Of a DNA stretch of 64,000 bases, positions 46,953-58,890 are shown one piece after another. This stretch comes from Gossypium raimondii (taxonomy: Eukaryota; Streptophyta; Magnoliopsida; Malvales; Malvaceae): NCBI RefSeq assembly GCF_025698545.1, contig NC_068569.1, positions 29,822,001-29,886,000 of the forward strand, written 5' to 3'. Below the pieces are notes generated by a model. The model worked only from the letters and a program-made list of their open reading frames with translations. It ran no database searches and was not told where the DNA came from. A program made the translations under genes and the position numbers. Numbering within the stretch: position 1 is the stretch's first letter; each line of letters starts with the position of its first letter.

Positions 46953-48941
46953 ATGAGTTCTTTGATTAATGATAATAATCACATATCAAGTACTATTAAT
47001 GAGATGGTAATGAAATTTTTATTTGATACTCATGTTATTTGCGGAATTAAATTATATTGTATTAACTATTTTGCTAATTTAATAATGTCAGGGTTCGTAC
47101 CGCGCATTGAGGGGCTGTGTTAATAGTGTAGGGTTTCTTCCAGATGAACGCGTAATGCCATACTTGGAGTTAGTCGCGTTCGGACCAGCGGTATTGATCC
47201 AGACCTTTGATCTGTGATACGACTTGATTTTCGTTTTAGTCGAGCAATGACATTTGGAGACCTACACATTTCATTTGTCGTGAGGGGTGTAGCACCACTC
47301 TAGAGGATGTTGCACTATAGCTCGGGCTCTCTATTGACGGGAATGAGGTCACGGGCGTAAGTTCGATCTCTAGGCCGTTTGCCTTTTGCTATGACTTACT
47401 TGGACGCTCACCAAGTGAGGGAAAATTTACCGATTTGAAGTTTTCATGGCTAAAGGCCAATTTTGAGTATTTGCCAAGTATTGCCAATGAATGGGAGGTG
47501 ATGCAAGCCGTTCGAGCTTACATTATGCACCTTATAAAGGGTGTACTCATGCCGGATAAAAACGACAATAGGGTCCACTTGATGTACTTACCCCTATTAT
47601 CCAATTTGCATAACACTTGTTCATACAGTTGGGGGTTCGCAGTGTTAGCCATGTTGTATCGTGAACTTTGTTGGACGACAGATCCTTCTTTGATGGACAT
47701 AGGCGGATGCCTCATATTGTTGCAGCCGTGGGCGCTTTACCGGATGCCATTCTTGGCATCAATTAGTCACCAATCATATGTATTTCTATTTGTTAATAGG
47801 TGATGAATTTTTACTTGTTATAACAATTAGTTGACTTTTTTTCAGATTATATTATTCTAACAATTTGTTTTCGTAGATGAAATACTAACCTAGGTATTGG
47901 GAGGTCATACACGATTTCGATATACTGTCTGATGATCGAGAATCATGCTAGAGAGGGGGTAAGTTTTTCCAATATCAACTTAATTTTATTATTTTATCTC
48001 ACTTGACCCATATTAATATAACAATGTTATTAACTGTGTAGTTCATTTGGATGTCGTATTTTTTTCAAAAAATTATAGCGGTTATTCCCTCGTCTGCCCA
48101 CGTCCACTCAAACTTATGGTGCATTAGCGTACCTGTTATCAATTTTTAGCCAGTGGAGTGGTATCATGGCGATCGAGTACTCCAGTAGTTCGGTTGCATA
48201 CAATATATCTCGACACTACCAGTACGATTGGAGGAGATCCATGGGATTAATAAGAAGGGGAAGCGTGGAACTGATTAGGGAGGAGTGTATGAATAACTGA
48301 TTGGGGAGGGTACCTTAAATGGATTGTACTTTGGATCTGTAGCCCTCGTTAAAGTACATACAGTGATACTCTGAGATAGGGAAACCATTTTTGTTCAGTG
48401 GGCGGTCGATGGTAGTCCCCCCGCATATGACACGACTTGAGCAACCCATTCCAAATCCGCATCATGCACCAGAGCCAGAACTACACTCTGGGATAGTTCT
48501 TATCATCCAGATTTGGGGCGATGACTATTTTTCGAGCTCGTCAGGCCACAGATATCATTCAAAGTTTGATATCTTCAGCCCACTACCACATCAGTACTCT
48601 AGTCAGCCCGGCTTGTATCCACTTCAGTGCTCTCTCTTTTCAGCCCGTATCCACCACCTACTCCATTCCTTCTAGCCTATATCCACCGTCGTACTCCACT
48701 CCTCCCGGCCAGTATCCACCGCCGTTCTCTACCCCTTCTATCCCATATCCACCACTGTACCCTACTACTTTTGGCTCAAGTTCATCGATGGCGTTTGAGA
48801 CATGATTTTTTGTCTATGTTTTGCACACCTCCACATGCGGGATGAAGAGAACGTTGATCATCGCAATCACCCGCAACGTGAACGTTGAGCTCAAAAAAAT
48901 ATACCCCTAGAACCACACCATCAAACCATCAATTTTTGTGA
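46953..48941 (+). pseudogene. Plant mobile domain (PMD, MAIN/MAIL-like) gene in MULE-B, broken
   Basis: PMD proteins occur both as host genes (MAIN, MAIL1) and inside plant transposons; their biochemical role is not settled. A leader intron (about 45863-46941) precedes a short exon (46953-47006, MSSLINDNN). Exon 2 starts at 47092 and shows the PMD signature: SVGFLPDERVMPYLEL, SISRPFAF, FSWLKANFEYLP, VRAYIMHLIKGVLMPD, VHLMYLPLL and YSWGFAVLAMLYRELC. The frame stops at 47216, 47246, 47279 and 47288; the first falls in FDL-stop-YDL and the second before HLETYTF, and frameshifts lie between about 47290 and 47430. A second conserved block spans 48050-48330. The C-terminal tail is Pro/Tyr/Ser repeats (YPPPFSTP-type) and ends KYTPRTTPSNHQFL. 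A TATA-like CTTATAAAC lies near 45798. Confidence 0.85.
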
Positions 48942-49356
48942 GTTTTGTAATTTAAATAATTTCATATTTATATAATGACTTTTTTTCCATTTTAGTATTT
49001 AATTTTATGGTTTTTTTTTGCTATTTAAATAGTCAACTTTGTATTTATGTAATGATTTTTTTCCATTTTATTTATTAATTTTAAGGGTTTTTTTTACAAT
49101 TTAAATAGTCAACTTTGTATTTATGTAATGACTTTTTGTCATTTTATTTATTAATTTTATGGGTTTTTTTTTGCAATTTAAATAGTCAACTTTGTATTTA
49201 TGTAATGACTTTTTCGCTATTTCAGTTATTAATTTTAGGATTTTTTGCAATTTAATAATAAAATTTAGACTAACTTTGTAATTCAAATGAGATTAATTGC
49301 AACAAATTTTAGACAAATTTTAGATTCAATCCTCTCAACATGTAGTGAACAACATC

Positions 49357-51983
49357 TCAATTTCTACCCAATCGCGATGATTGTCCAATATGGTAGTTTC
49401 GAAGCAAGCATTTGCTCAGATTATGACTGGCTAATCTGCATATGCCACACAATTTCTCGTCGGATTTCTCCCTAATGTCCATTTCGTTATGGATTTTGAA
49501 TGATTGCGGACAACCTTTAGGGTTCTTACGCAACCCTTTGTCTGGGACAAGCTCGAAAGCCATTGGAAGAACCTCCCATGTAGATAGGTTAGAAAACACG
49601 TAGAACTCATTCTCCCATACACGTAACGTTCACTCGAGGGTGTACACTTTATCGATAAATTATTCTACATTGAGCGAGACTTTAGCACAAGCTACCACGA
49701 CATGTGCACAGGGATAATGAAGTGTCTGGAACCTCCTACAATTGCACTGTCTGTTTCGGAGATCAACTCCATAGGACCTAGGTGGTATATCGGGTTGACG
49801 ATCGATGGTCTTTATAACTCGAAACGTTTCATTACGTCGTGAATATACTTTTACATCCATCGACCTTGCCATCTACCGGTTTGTAACCATTGTATTTCTG
49901 ACATATTCGATAATACGTGTCCCGCCTCTATCTGGTTGACTTGGTGTTGCCCCATTCTTGGCACCAAGGTAGCCAACCTGTAAAATGTAGTCGAGAAGAC
50001 ATATGAAATTGAAAGATGTCGTGTTTTCAACAACATGAAGTTAACCTCCTCCACCAAGTTTGTGGTCATTTGACCATAGCGAAAGCCCTTATCAAAACTT
50101 TGAGCCCATTGCCACGGCTCCATGGTACACAACCATTGTTGGAAAGATGTGTTTGTCTGACCCTCCATATCACTCTCAAGTCGAGTCATCCTTTGTCGAA
50201 AAATGTGTGGCTCTAGCTCATACGCTGTGTATGTATTAAGAAAATATAAGTTACAGTCTTACCCTAAAACATTAGGTTATATATTGAAAGGATAATGTTA
50301 TTCTTTACCCATTCTCACAACTTGTCTTCGCCAGTCTGTATTATTATAATCTCGGTGGAAGTTAGCCACGATGTAGCGGATGTAGTAAATATATCTCTAT
50401 GGCACACCAGAACGCCTAATGGCGGTAATTAATCCTTTTCCTCTATCGAAGATGATGCAAATATTATTATTACTAATAACATACCTCCGCAGGTTTGTAA
50501 GGAAGAATTCCCACGACTTCATGTTCTCCTTATCTACGAAGGCAAACGCTATTGGGAGCACGTTCTTGTTCTCGTCTTGAGCAACCGCAAGAAGTAGGAT
50601 CTGTGTATATTTACCGTATAACCATGTCCCATCTACTTGAACAAATGGCTTGCAGTGGGGAAATGCACACACGCATGGATTAAACGTCCAGAACATCCAT
50701 TGGAAAATTCTTTTTCCCGGTTGCAGTTGGTCATCCAAGCCGTAATAAGGTCATGTCTGTAACTCAATAACAGTCCTTGACACAGACTCCCGCATAGCTG
50801 CTATCCATCCCTGTAACTCATTGTACGACGCATCGAAATCTCCATACAATTGCTCTATTGCAATTTGTTTAGCTATCCATGCCTTCCGGTATGATATTCG
50901 ATATTGGAATCGTACTTGTATTTCAGTAATTAGTACCGAAACTTTAATGGTTGACATGTCTTTCACCATTGGCATAATGCACGTACAGATAGTTTTGGAA
51001 TCAAGTTTTCGATGGTCTTCTGTCATACGTGTTGAAGTGCATGTGTGAGGCCCAACAAATTTTTGTATCTCCTACATCTACGACTTCTGGATAAATACAT
51101 CTCACATTCGCTAATTGCAGCCTTTCGCTGACCTCCAACACTCTACAATATATAATGTCGGTTTAGACACCACAATTTTGTAATCCACTGATATATTCGT
51201 GCTATACTGCTTAATGGAAAATACACACTCTTCTTTACTTTCGAATCTCTGGCCCACAAACAACTCCTTAAGATCGGAATCTACGGCCAGCAGGTGAGTA
51301 GGTAGTATTTTAGGGTACTCCAGAAACTCGGTCGCGTGCACTGTATCAAGGTCTGTCCACGACATGTGTGCTCCAAGATTATTTTGTATCACAATACGAC
51401 GAATCTAGTTCCCGATTAAAGACGCGTCCACGTTGGGATCACTATCACTATCAACCTCGTGATCAGAAAGATCACTACTATGGTATACATCATCACCAAC
51501 CACATCAGTCTCGGGAGCAGCATTGAGATCAATGTCGATCCCGTGTATCGTTGATTGACTATCAACGTACGATATCGAGACCACCATACACGGCTCTTGA
51601 GCTCCATGTTTTTCACCTAATGGCGTGAGATCTTCTGTTGGCTCCACACCAGCTAACTTAACAAATAACTGAATCCGTATATTTTGGTCGCTCCGAGTTC
51701 CACAATAAAGAGCGACCATTGTATCCACGTGTTCATCGTCTACAAGTTCTATTTCGACAAATTTTATGGGATCCGTCGAAACTGAAAACTTGTAGAAAAT
51801 TTTTGAGATCCTTTTCCCACAACGTCTATAAATTTTTTTACTAATTCTTTCCTTAATATCATCGAACAAGATATTTTTATTAAATCTCATTGCTACTTGT
51901 TTGCGACATTCAAATATACATCCCGCGGTTGTTGTCAAAATTTCTCCATCGAAATAAAATCATATGAAAAACTGATTCTCCAT
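49357..51983 (-). pseudogene. MULE-B transposase (MuDR type), broken
   Basis: The start ATG at 51983 sits in ATTGAAGATG, as in MULE-A. The order is: N-terminal PB1-like region (FECRKQVAMRFNKN), acidic linker, DNA-binding region (HTCTSTRM, KTICTCIMPMVKDM), DDE core with VQVDGTWLYGKY and IFDRGKG, MTTNLVEEVN near the third acidic position, the SWIM zinc finger CNC-x9-C-A-H (RQCNCRRFQTLHYPCAH), and a C-terminal zinc knuckle CGICRLASHNLSKC (C-x2-C-x4-H-x4-C). An intron at 50308-50225 matches the MULE-A intron position. Both recognisable catalytic Asp residues are intact here. Stops (51954, about 51407, about 50752) and several frameshifts (about 51110, 50400, 49900 and 49650) disable it. Confidence 0.9.
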
Positions 51984-52295
51984 CTTCAATACTAGATCTG
52001 TTAAAAAAATCAAAATTCTCAAAACAATTTCAAATAGCAAAAAAGTTACATAAAATTTTTAATGTAAACTTTTTCATTCAGAAGTTAACAAAATTAATAA
52101 CCTAACAAAATAACTTTCAAATAATAAAATTATTAACAAAACTCTACATTCTATTTAAAAAAGAATAAACTAAAATTCCTTATCCTTCTTTTTATTTTCT
52201 TTTCTTTCTTTCTTCTCTTTATCTTCTTACTTCTGTTCTGCTAAATTTTTTGGATATCTTCTACTCATTTGATTTTCAGGTGAATATATATAGGG

Positions 52296-52636
52296 GAAAA
52301 ATTAAGCAGTGGCACCTATTAGGTAGGAGTCACCAGTAGTGCCTACCAGATAGGAGTCACCAATGGCGCCTACTAGATAGATACCACCTACCCCATACCA
52401 CTTTCGTATTTATACATGGGTCGTGTATTGATTCGGGGAAAAAAAATACAAGCAGTGGCGCCTACGAGAAAGGCGCCACCAATAAAATAATATTTCTTTA
52501 AAAAATATATATTATAAAAAAAGTGGTGGCACCTCTGAGAAAGACTCGACCCAAAAAGTATACCATTTCCGTAAATAATCCCACTGACAACCCATTTCAG
52601 TATTTAATTTTTTTATATTATTTAGGTAAATTAACC
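52296..52636 (-). repeat. Right terminal inverted repeat of MULE-B
   Basis: It contains three units of the type TGGCGCCTACNAGATAG and ends AGGTAAATTAACC. It is nearly identical in layout to the right repeat of MULE-B2 (44818-45106). Confidence 0.85.
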
Positions 52637-52649
52637 CACGAATGAGTAC

Positions 52650-53235
52650 ATGTGGTAGATTAGAAGGTCACAAACAGGAAGGATGGAAGTTCACTTCCAC
52701 CTGTTACCAATTAAAAGGTCTCGAAAAGCTTCATATCTCATCTTAGCCCCTTGGGCAAGCGGAGGCTAAGATAGGAGGTAACCATTCAAGAAAGCTATCC
52801 ACCCATCTCTTATGGCACCCAATCTTTTATTAAGAACATGATACATTTGGTCATCAACCTTTATGTGGGTTCAACTACTCCATATCGTCAAATCAAAATG
52901 AATGATAGAATGTATCCCGTCACAAACATCCTCATCTTATCGAAAGCATCTGCGCTACGCTTTCCGTAATAATGAATTGATTGCAGGGCCAACACGTTAA
53001 CATTGTCCTACACGAGACCTCGCCTATAAATACCCCCAAAGACGATGAAGAAAGGATAAACTCTCGAGCATACTAGCCTACACTGTAGCAACTTACTCTC
53101 AACACTTGACCTTCAGATTCTCTCCACCTTCACTTTTTATAATCTCTAGCTCTTCACCCTGACTAGGCTTTCATCGACACCACCACATCCTCCTCCATAC
53201 TCCTCCCTTGTTGTATCACAATATCAACACGGTTT
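52650..53235 (+). mobile_element. LTR-like fragment with TATA box
   Basis: The stretch ends with CGCCTATAAATACCCCC (53021-53037), followed by a C/T-rich leader (CTCCACCTTCAC, CACATCCTCCTCC), as in the R-U5 part of plant gypsy LTRs. The opposite end is not visible and no target duplication was found, so this is a truncated LTR or a promoter fragment. Its orientation is from the TATA box. Confidence 0.4.
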
Positions 53236-53238
53236 AAT

Positions 53239-53470
53239 GGGATAAATCTTAAAACTATATATGAATTTTAGTATAATGTGTAATTTTATATATAAAATTT
53301 TGATTTGATACAATTCTTACAAATTATTAACACAATTATTGATATAACATCCTTTTATGTTTATAAATCACACACACAAATAATTATATATATCTAATAT
53401 AAAAATAAATTGATGTAATTTTTTCTTTAAATGTATATAATTGAATCAAAAGTAAAGTTTCATATATATA
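53239..53470. mobile_element. Left half of the MITE family seen in IQD intron 4
   Basis: GGGATAAATCTTAAAACTAT and following AATTTTGATTTGATACAATT resemble the left arm of 9898-10253. The right end is missing or diverged. Confidence 0.4.
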
Positions 53471-53490
53471 TATATATTTGAACCAAAATC

Positions 53491-53749
53491 AGTGGCGGAG
53501 CCAAAATTTTTTTTCGAGGGCTCGAAACTAAATTGTATATTTTTACGATAGTGAAAATGCAATTTCACCATTTTAATAGTCTATATCTTTATAATTTTTA
53601 AAGGATTAAATCAAATATTTATCATTTTAGGGGGCCAAAGTGTAATTTAACCATTACTAATTTAAAGTTTTATAAATTATAAAAGACCTAAATAGAAAAT
53701 TTTCCATTTTAGGAGGACCGAGCCCTGCTAACCCCCTACCTCCGCCACT
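53491..53749. mobile_element. Small MITE with AGTGGCGGAG ends
   Basis: AGTGGCGGAGCCA at the left is complementary to the right end TACCTCCGCCACT, and AATC borders both sides (53487-53490 and 53750-53753). The 259-bp interior is AT-rich and non-coding. Confidence 0.7.
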
Positions 53750-53753
53750 AATC

Positions 53754-55130
53754 ACAATTAAAATTTCATATATATAATTATATCAAATTAAAATTTCTAT
53801 ATCAAATTATATATTCAATGAAAGTATTCGTATAATTTTAATATCTATCACAAATCATGCTATTTCGTTGATTTCCTTTTTAACTACGATATCGGAAGGA
53901 AAAAAGAAGCCCACTCTTTCTTTTTGGTTTAGATCGTTGGCCATGAACTCAATGAAATTATTGATAATTTTAAGTTTGGTTTCGATATCTGTACTCTTTT
54001 AAAAATTAAAAGAAAACTTTTATCCTCTTGAAAATGATATAATTATTAAATATATATTAATTTTGAAAACTTTTAGATTTTATTTTATATATTTTAGATT
54101 TTTAAAATTTAATTTATATATATATTTTTCAAATATTTTTAAAATCAGAATCGAATTATAGAATCTACAAATTTTAGGGTTAGATTTGCTGATTTTTCTA
54201 AACTAAGACCAAATTGACAAAAAGTGTACACAATGAAGGATAAATATGCTATTATACCAATCAAAAGTAGAATAAATTGATGAAAAGAGTAAAACTATGA
54301 TTTATTATCCTTAGATGGTTACTTTTAAAATTTGCAGGACTAAATTGCTACATATTTTAGAGGCACTAATTTGCTTAATGTCAAAATTGAAAAGGACTAG
54401 AGATCTTTTTCCCTACTATATTTTATTATATATTTAAATTTTATTTGATATAAATTAAAATTATCTACAAATAAAATTAAATAATATATTACAATATAAA
54501 AAACCAGTTCAACTTTAAATATTTAAACCCAAACCTAGCTCATATGTTTTTCTTCAACCACATTTTTAGCTTAATATTTTAATCTAAACTTTTCCACATA
54601 TCTAGCTAGATGACGAGATTAAACAAATAGTCTAACGCTTGGACATATCATATTCAACTATTATTATTATTTTATAAAATATATTATAATATTTTTAAAA
54701 AACTTAAATGATAAATTTGCATCTAAACTATATATCTTTTTGCTTCTTGATATCTTTTTTTTTTAAATTTTATTAGAAGTGATATTTATACCATTTTATG
54801 ATCATATTAATACCGTCGTTAATCAACTATTGGTCAATAATACTGTGACTCAATCATATAACATGTGGCATGAAAGCCACATAAGCACTACTTTGATGAA
54901 GTGTAGCCCGATCAATCCTGACCAACTTTGAATTTGAGTATTTTTTTCCCCTTCAAAGAAAACTCGTCAAAGCTTCAAAAATGAAGATTGGGCAGATCTT
55001 AATGCTGCTGGATTGGGCTTAACTCTAACATGGCAAATGGCAATAAACATTCAACAATGGTTTAAACCAGAGTTTATAAGAAATTAACTATAATAAAGGG
55101 AAAGAAAGATGAAATCGAATTGTATGGAAG
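53754..55130. other. Intergenic AT-rich DNA
   Basis: No gene or repeat end is recognised. There are several (AT)n-like stretches and an (ATT)n patch near 54659. The last 50 bp may belong to the NLR 3' end. Confidence 0.45.
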
Positions 55131-55640
55131 AATAATAACTCAGAAATTCAGCAATGTGTTTGAGATGACATTTTGTATTTTATGATTATATCCAGTCTGA
55201 ATAACATAACAAAGTCTTCCATAAAAAGGGCTTGCAAGGTCTTCACTATTTAGTGGCTGATATTTACAACAAAAAGGAACATGCTCCATGTTGCTTTCAT
55301 AATCCAAGATTTTAATCAGACATTCAATCTCTTGCTGAAGGCAGTAGAACGGCTGTTTAAGCTCTATGTTAGCTCCGATAAGGAACATGAATAACCAGCA
55401 ATTATATAGGTAACTGAATGCAAGTGATGAGGTAGACCTGTGTTAACTCCATGTTGCTTCAATTCTTAATTTTCTCTAAATATCTGTGTTTAACATCTTA
55501 CGCATATCTGGACATTAGTAGGAGAATATCATCTTTTTAAAGGATTATGTAAATGTATGGAATTCTTTAAAAAAAACAACAGTATATTTGGGTGAGAGAC
55601 ATACCTATACTGACACCTGAATACCAGCGTCAGGACATTT
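55130..55640 (-). repeat. NLR 3'-region copy 1
   Basis: On the minus strand this carries GGAGCTAACATAGAGCTT, GATTATGAAAGCAACATGGA and, further upstream, AGATATTTAGAGAAAATTAAG-like sequence. The same order of diverged blocks is found at 57180-57890. It follows the NLR leucine-rich-repeat tail and is probably the 3' UTR or a terminal non-coding exon. Confidence 0.6.
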
Positions 55641-55663
55641 TCTTTTCTCACTCACGGCCCCTT

Positions 55664-56191
55664 CTATATGATGAGTTGACCGTCAATTTGAATGACAGGG
55701 ATGTGGGAAATGTTGGGGCCAATCTTTGCCTTTCTCCTTTTCACAACGTGCCTCCAGCAAAGGACATTTCTTAATACACAAACGAGAAAGAGAAGGAGGG
55801 AGTTTAGGGGAATGGATTGGAGGTTGGGACAGTTGTAGATAGACAAATTGCAAAGAGAGGTGAGGTGTTGAAAACCCTTATACTCCAGCCTCTTTAGATT
55901 TGGAAGATTAAATATGTTGAGAGATGTAGGAGAAGAGGGAAGCAGATGTTCATCTGGAAAACACTCCATCTCTACTTCTGAATATGAGATATAGAAAGAT
56001 GTAAGAGAAGGGAGTGTATGCAAACTCCATTTCCTTTTCCTAATCAACCTCTCAATTAGTTTATCGCTCCTTGAGATTCTAATTTCAATATCCATAATCA
56101 CCATCACTGGAAATGAAAACCACAATCTGCACAAACCTTTCGAAAGAAGATGAATATCCTTAATCACCAAACCAGCTTTTTTCCATATCAT
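55664..56191 (-). pseudogene. C-terminal leucine-rich-repeat tail of an NLR resistance gene
   Basis: NLR proteins are intracellular immune receptors; the LRR tail takes part in recognition and autoinhibition. The minus-strand frame shows LRR units ([51 protein letters not shown]) and the typical CC-NLR ending [22 protein letters not shown] frameshifted [18 protein letters not shown] interrupts the last repeat. Upstream, in the minus direction, no NB-ARC or further LRR sequence follows, so only the terminal part is present: a truncated gene. Confidence 0.75.
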
Positions 56192-56968
56192 TCGCGATTA
56201 ACTTCAAACATGAAACAAAACATACGGACGTCATGAGATGCTGAATTCCTCCAAATTAGCCACAACCTAATGATGAACTTTTTAGTTCGCTTGTTTTTAG
56301 AACCAACATATAGCAACTTGTTTCGCTAAATGAGTCGAGCGAGATCCTGGGACTCCCTCAACTAACTTCAAATTAAACCCACAACAGGGAGATTTAAACA
56401 CTTCTATAAGATACTGCTCATGAATTTACAAATGAGATGCATGAAGTTGATCACCATATTTCTGAGCTTATACCAAAACTCTACAAGTATACTCCTTTTG
56501 GCAGCTAAGTTAAGAACAAAAAAAAGAAAATTGGGGGGTTATACATCCATATACATCTGTAGGAATTGAATAGCAAGTATAACCGAATCTATGTTACTGA
56601 AGTATCAGATATAGGATGTGGCCAATATAGATGTGTTCAGCTTTTTTCTCTAAGTTTTCCATAAACTTGGGTGTAAGAATGTGGCCAATATAGATGTGTA
56701 TTTGAATGATGATATCTTATATGTAAATGAAACTCATTAAATGAAAAAAAAAAAAAAGAAGATATGATGCGTCAAAATGGACACCTCCATGTTTGGAACT
56801 GGAGAACCCATCAAATTTAAATCCTGAGAATGGCAGATGAAGTTTATATAATGGGAAAAGATTATTTAATGGCCCTACAAAAATTTTCAAATAAATGAAA
56901 AAAAATGAGAATATTCATAAAACAATTTCACATCCCAAGCTCACATTTCACTCTGAAAAATAAATATA

Positions 56969-57088
56969 TCCTATAATTTCATATGTTCTTAAGAGCTCCG
57001 ATTACCCACGGTACTTTGAGGAGACAAATCCTATAATTTCATATGTTCTTAGGAGCTCCGTTTACCTACGGTACTTTGAGGAGACAAA
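56969..57088. repeat. 60-bp tandem duplication
   Basis: Two adjacent 60-bp copies beginning TCCTATAATTTCATATGTTC and ending TTTGAGGAGACAAA differ at four positions. They lie between the two NLR 3'-region copies. Confidence 0.93.
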
Positions 57089-57179
57089 TTTAGGCAAAAG
57101 TTTACAAGAAATTAAGTATGAAATAGGGAATGAATTTGTAAGTAAACTTTTGTATGGAACAAGAACCCAGAATTTATAA

Positions 57180-57890
57180 CAGACATCTGAATTCAATCAC
57201 ATAAGCAATTCAGTTTCAAATTCTGCAATATGCAATGTGCTTGAGATGGACTTTCTTCCACCTTTTTCTTGTCTTTCCATGTAGATTAAGAACATATTCG
57301 TATTTGACATTCATGTTCGAATCACAGTAATATAGCTCTTTAATGTTTGAAGAAGAATTTATTGGCACCAGCATGGCGTTCAGATGGTGGGTGGCAGTTG
57401 TTATTGACCTCTGCTTGTTGCAACGAAAACGAAATCGATGTTCGAATCATTCACTAGTATGAAGAGTATGAACAATGTAAGATCATCCTCCATGTTGCTT
57501 TCACAATCCATAATCTTGATGAACTTGTTAACAGAAACATTGCTGAAGCCAGTGGAATACCGGTTGAAATTTTCAGGGTGGATAATCTTGAAGAAACCAA
57601 GCTTCTATGTTAGCTCCAATGAGAACCCTAAATAACCAGCAACAAGACACTCAATTTGCAATACAAGTACACATACCTCCGATCTACATTACTTCAATTC
57701 TTCACTCTTCTTATTATCTGTGTCCGACATCTGATGTATATCTGGATATGAGTATGAGAATATAATCCACCAAGCATTCTCTAAATACACGGAAATCTTA
57801 AAAAAAAAAAAAAAGAGAGCATATCCGTGTCAGATGCATTCTTGTATTCACACCGGAGTCTGAATAATATAGGTAGTACGAACATGTAAG
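57180..57890 (-). repeat. NLR 3'-region copy 2
   Basis: Diverged homologue of 55130-55640. Minus-strand GGAGCTAACATAGAAGCTT and GATTGTGAAAGCAACATGGA keep the same order and spacing. No LRR coding sequence accompanies this copy. Confidence 0.6.
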
Positions 57891-58214
57891 CGTTTGAAAG
57901 AGAAATGACCTATGGGGTAAAGTTCTTCATTCTCTTCCAACCTAAAAGGGAAAATTGCACAAGCCAACCTTCCTATTATCATTTAAATTCAAAAGAAAAA
58001 CATACTAATATCAAAATTCACATGAAGCAGAGGATAATGTAAAGAGTTAACAAAGGGATGATTGAATTACGTACCTTAAGATCATCCTTGAAGTAGTGTA
58101 CTTCAAGATGATTGAATTAATGTTCAAAAACATCAGTCTTGAAATAAAATTATTCCTGCCATTTCAAGATTCATTAAAACCTTGAACTTTCATGAAATCT
58201 AGAAAGCTTCAAAC

Positions 58215-58610
58215 TGTTGAGCATGGACTGCAATGCAACAGTCAACCATGATGCAGACCAACATAGCAGACCAGCAATCGAACAGGACCAGAAGCAGCTC
58301 TTTTATTTTGTTTATTTGTAATCTTTTTGTAAAGTTAACAAGTTGGTATGTAACTTGATTTCAAAAGTTAGTAGGATTTGAATATGATGGATGTAATAGC
58401 TGATATGTTTCAGCTTTTAGTTTGTATTATTTTAGTTGGCAACTTGCCAAATTTAGTGGGAGCAGTTACATGTTTAGGTAACTCCTATATATTTTTGAAA
58501 TAGAATGAAATCAATGACTTCCTTTTTCGGTTACTTGCTTTTGTTCCAGTTTTTATTGTTTTTGCTGTTATTGTGCTAATGTTCATTGTTGCTTCTGTTT
58601 TGTTTCAACA
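58215..58610 (+). mobile_element. 5' LTR of a second copia element
   Basis: TGTTGAGC at the start and TTTCAACA at the end give 396 bp. A TATA-like CCTATATATTTTT lies near 58486. A primer-binding site and a gag start follow at the correct spacing. The 3' LTR is not in the window. Confidence 0.85.
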
Positions 58611-58612
58611 AA

Positions 58613-58626
58613 TGGTAATCAGAGCC
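58613..58626 (+). promoter_or_regulatory. Primer-binding site
   Basis: TGGTAATCAGAGCC lies two bases after the LTR. It is the initiator Met-tRNA site of copia elements with one extra A. Confidence 0.85.
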
Positions 58627-58716
58627 TCTTGTCTTTGAGGACCTCTGCTGTTTAAGCCTTCTTTGTTTTAAAACAAACTTAAAAGAAATCGAGTTTGTCA
58701 AACCTGTTTTAGCAAC

Positions 58717-58869
58717 ATGAGCTTTGCACCTCCTCCACCACCAGTGTTTGTTGGAGAGAACTACCACATTTGGGTAGTTAAAATGAGAACTTATCTCCAA
58801 GCACTTGATCTGTGGATTGCAGTTGAAAATGATGTCGAGCCACCACCATTGAGAGCAAATCCAATTTAA
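58717..58869 (+). pseudogene. Copia gag, first 50 codons
   Basis: The ATG at 58717 opens MSFAPPPPPVFVGENYHIW, matching the gag start of the copia at 28352-33075 (ENYHIWVVKM shared). The frame ends at TAA (58867-58869) and the rest of gag-pol is missing. The element is cut off where retroid sequence of a different kind, with a solo LTR inside it, begins. Confidence 0.85.
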
Positions 58870-58890
58870 TGACCAAAGCCCAATATCTAC

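Larger units (their letters stand above)
45353..52636 (-). mobile_element. Mutator-like element with PMD gene (MULE-B)
   Basis: The left end GGTTAATTTACCTAAATAAT is complementary to the right end ATTATTTAGGTAAATTAACC. The terminal repeats are about 300-340 bp and contain clustered GGCGCC palindromes such as GGCGCCTACGAGAAAGGCGCC-like units. The minus strand carries a MuDR-type transposase (51983 to 49357) and the plus strand a plant mobile domain gene (46953 to 48941), so the two genes converge. Flanks were inspected for a 9-bp duplication (GCAAAATTT left, CACGAATGA right) and none is left. Strand follows the transposase. Confidence 0.85.

Noticed and set aside
47518-47715. Minus-strand frame opposite the PMD core
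   Set aside because: Shadow of the PMD coding sequence, whose family motifs are on the plus strand.
45344-52645. A 9-bp target duplication for MULE-B
   Set aside because: GCAAAATTT on the left and CACGAATGA on the right do not match, so the duplication is lost, or the ends belong to a rearranged copy.
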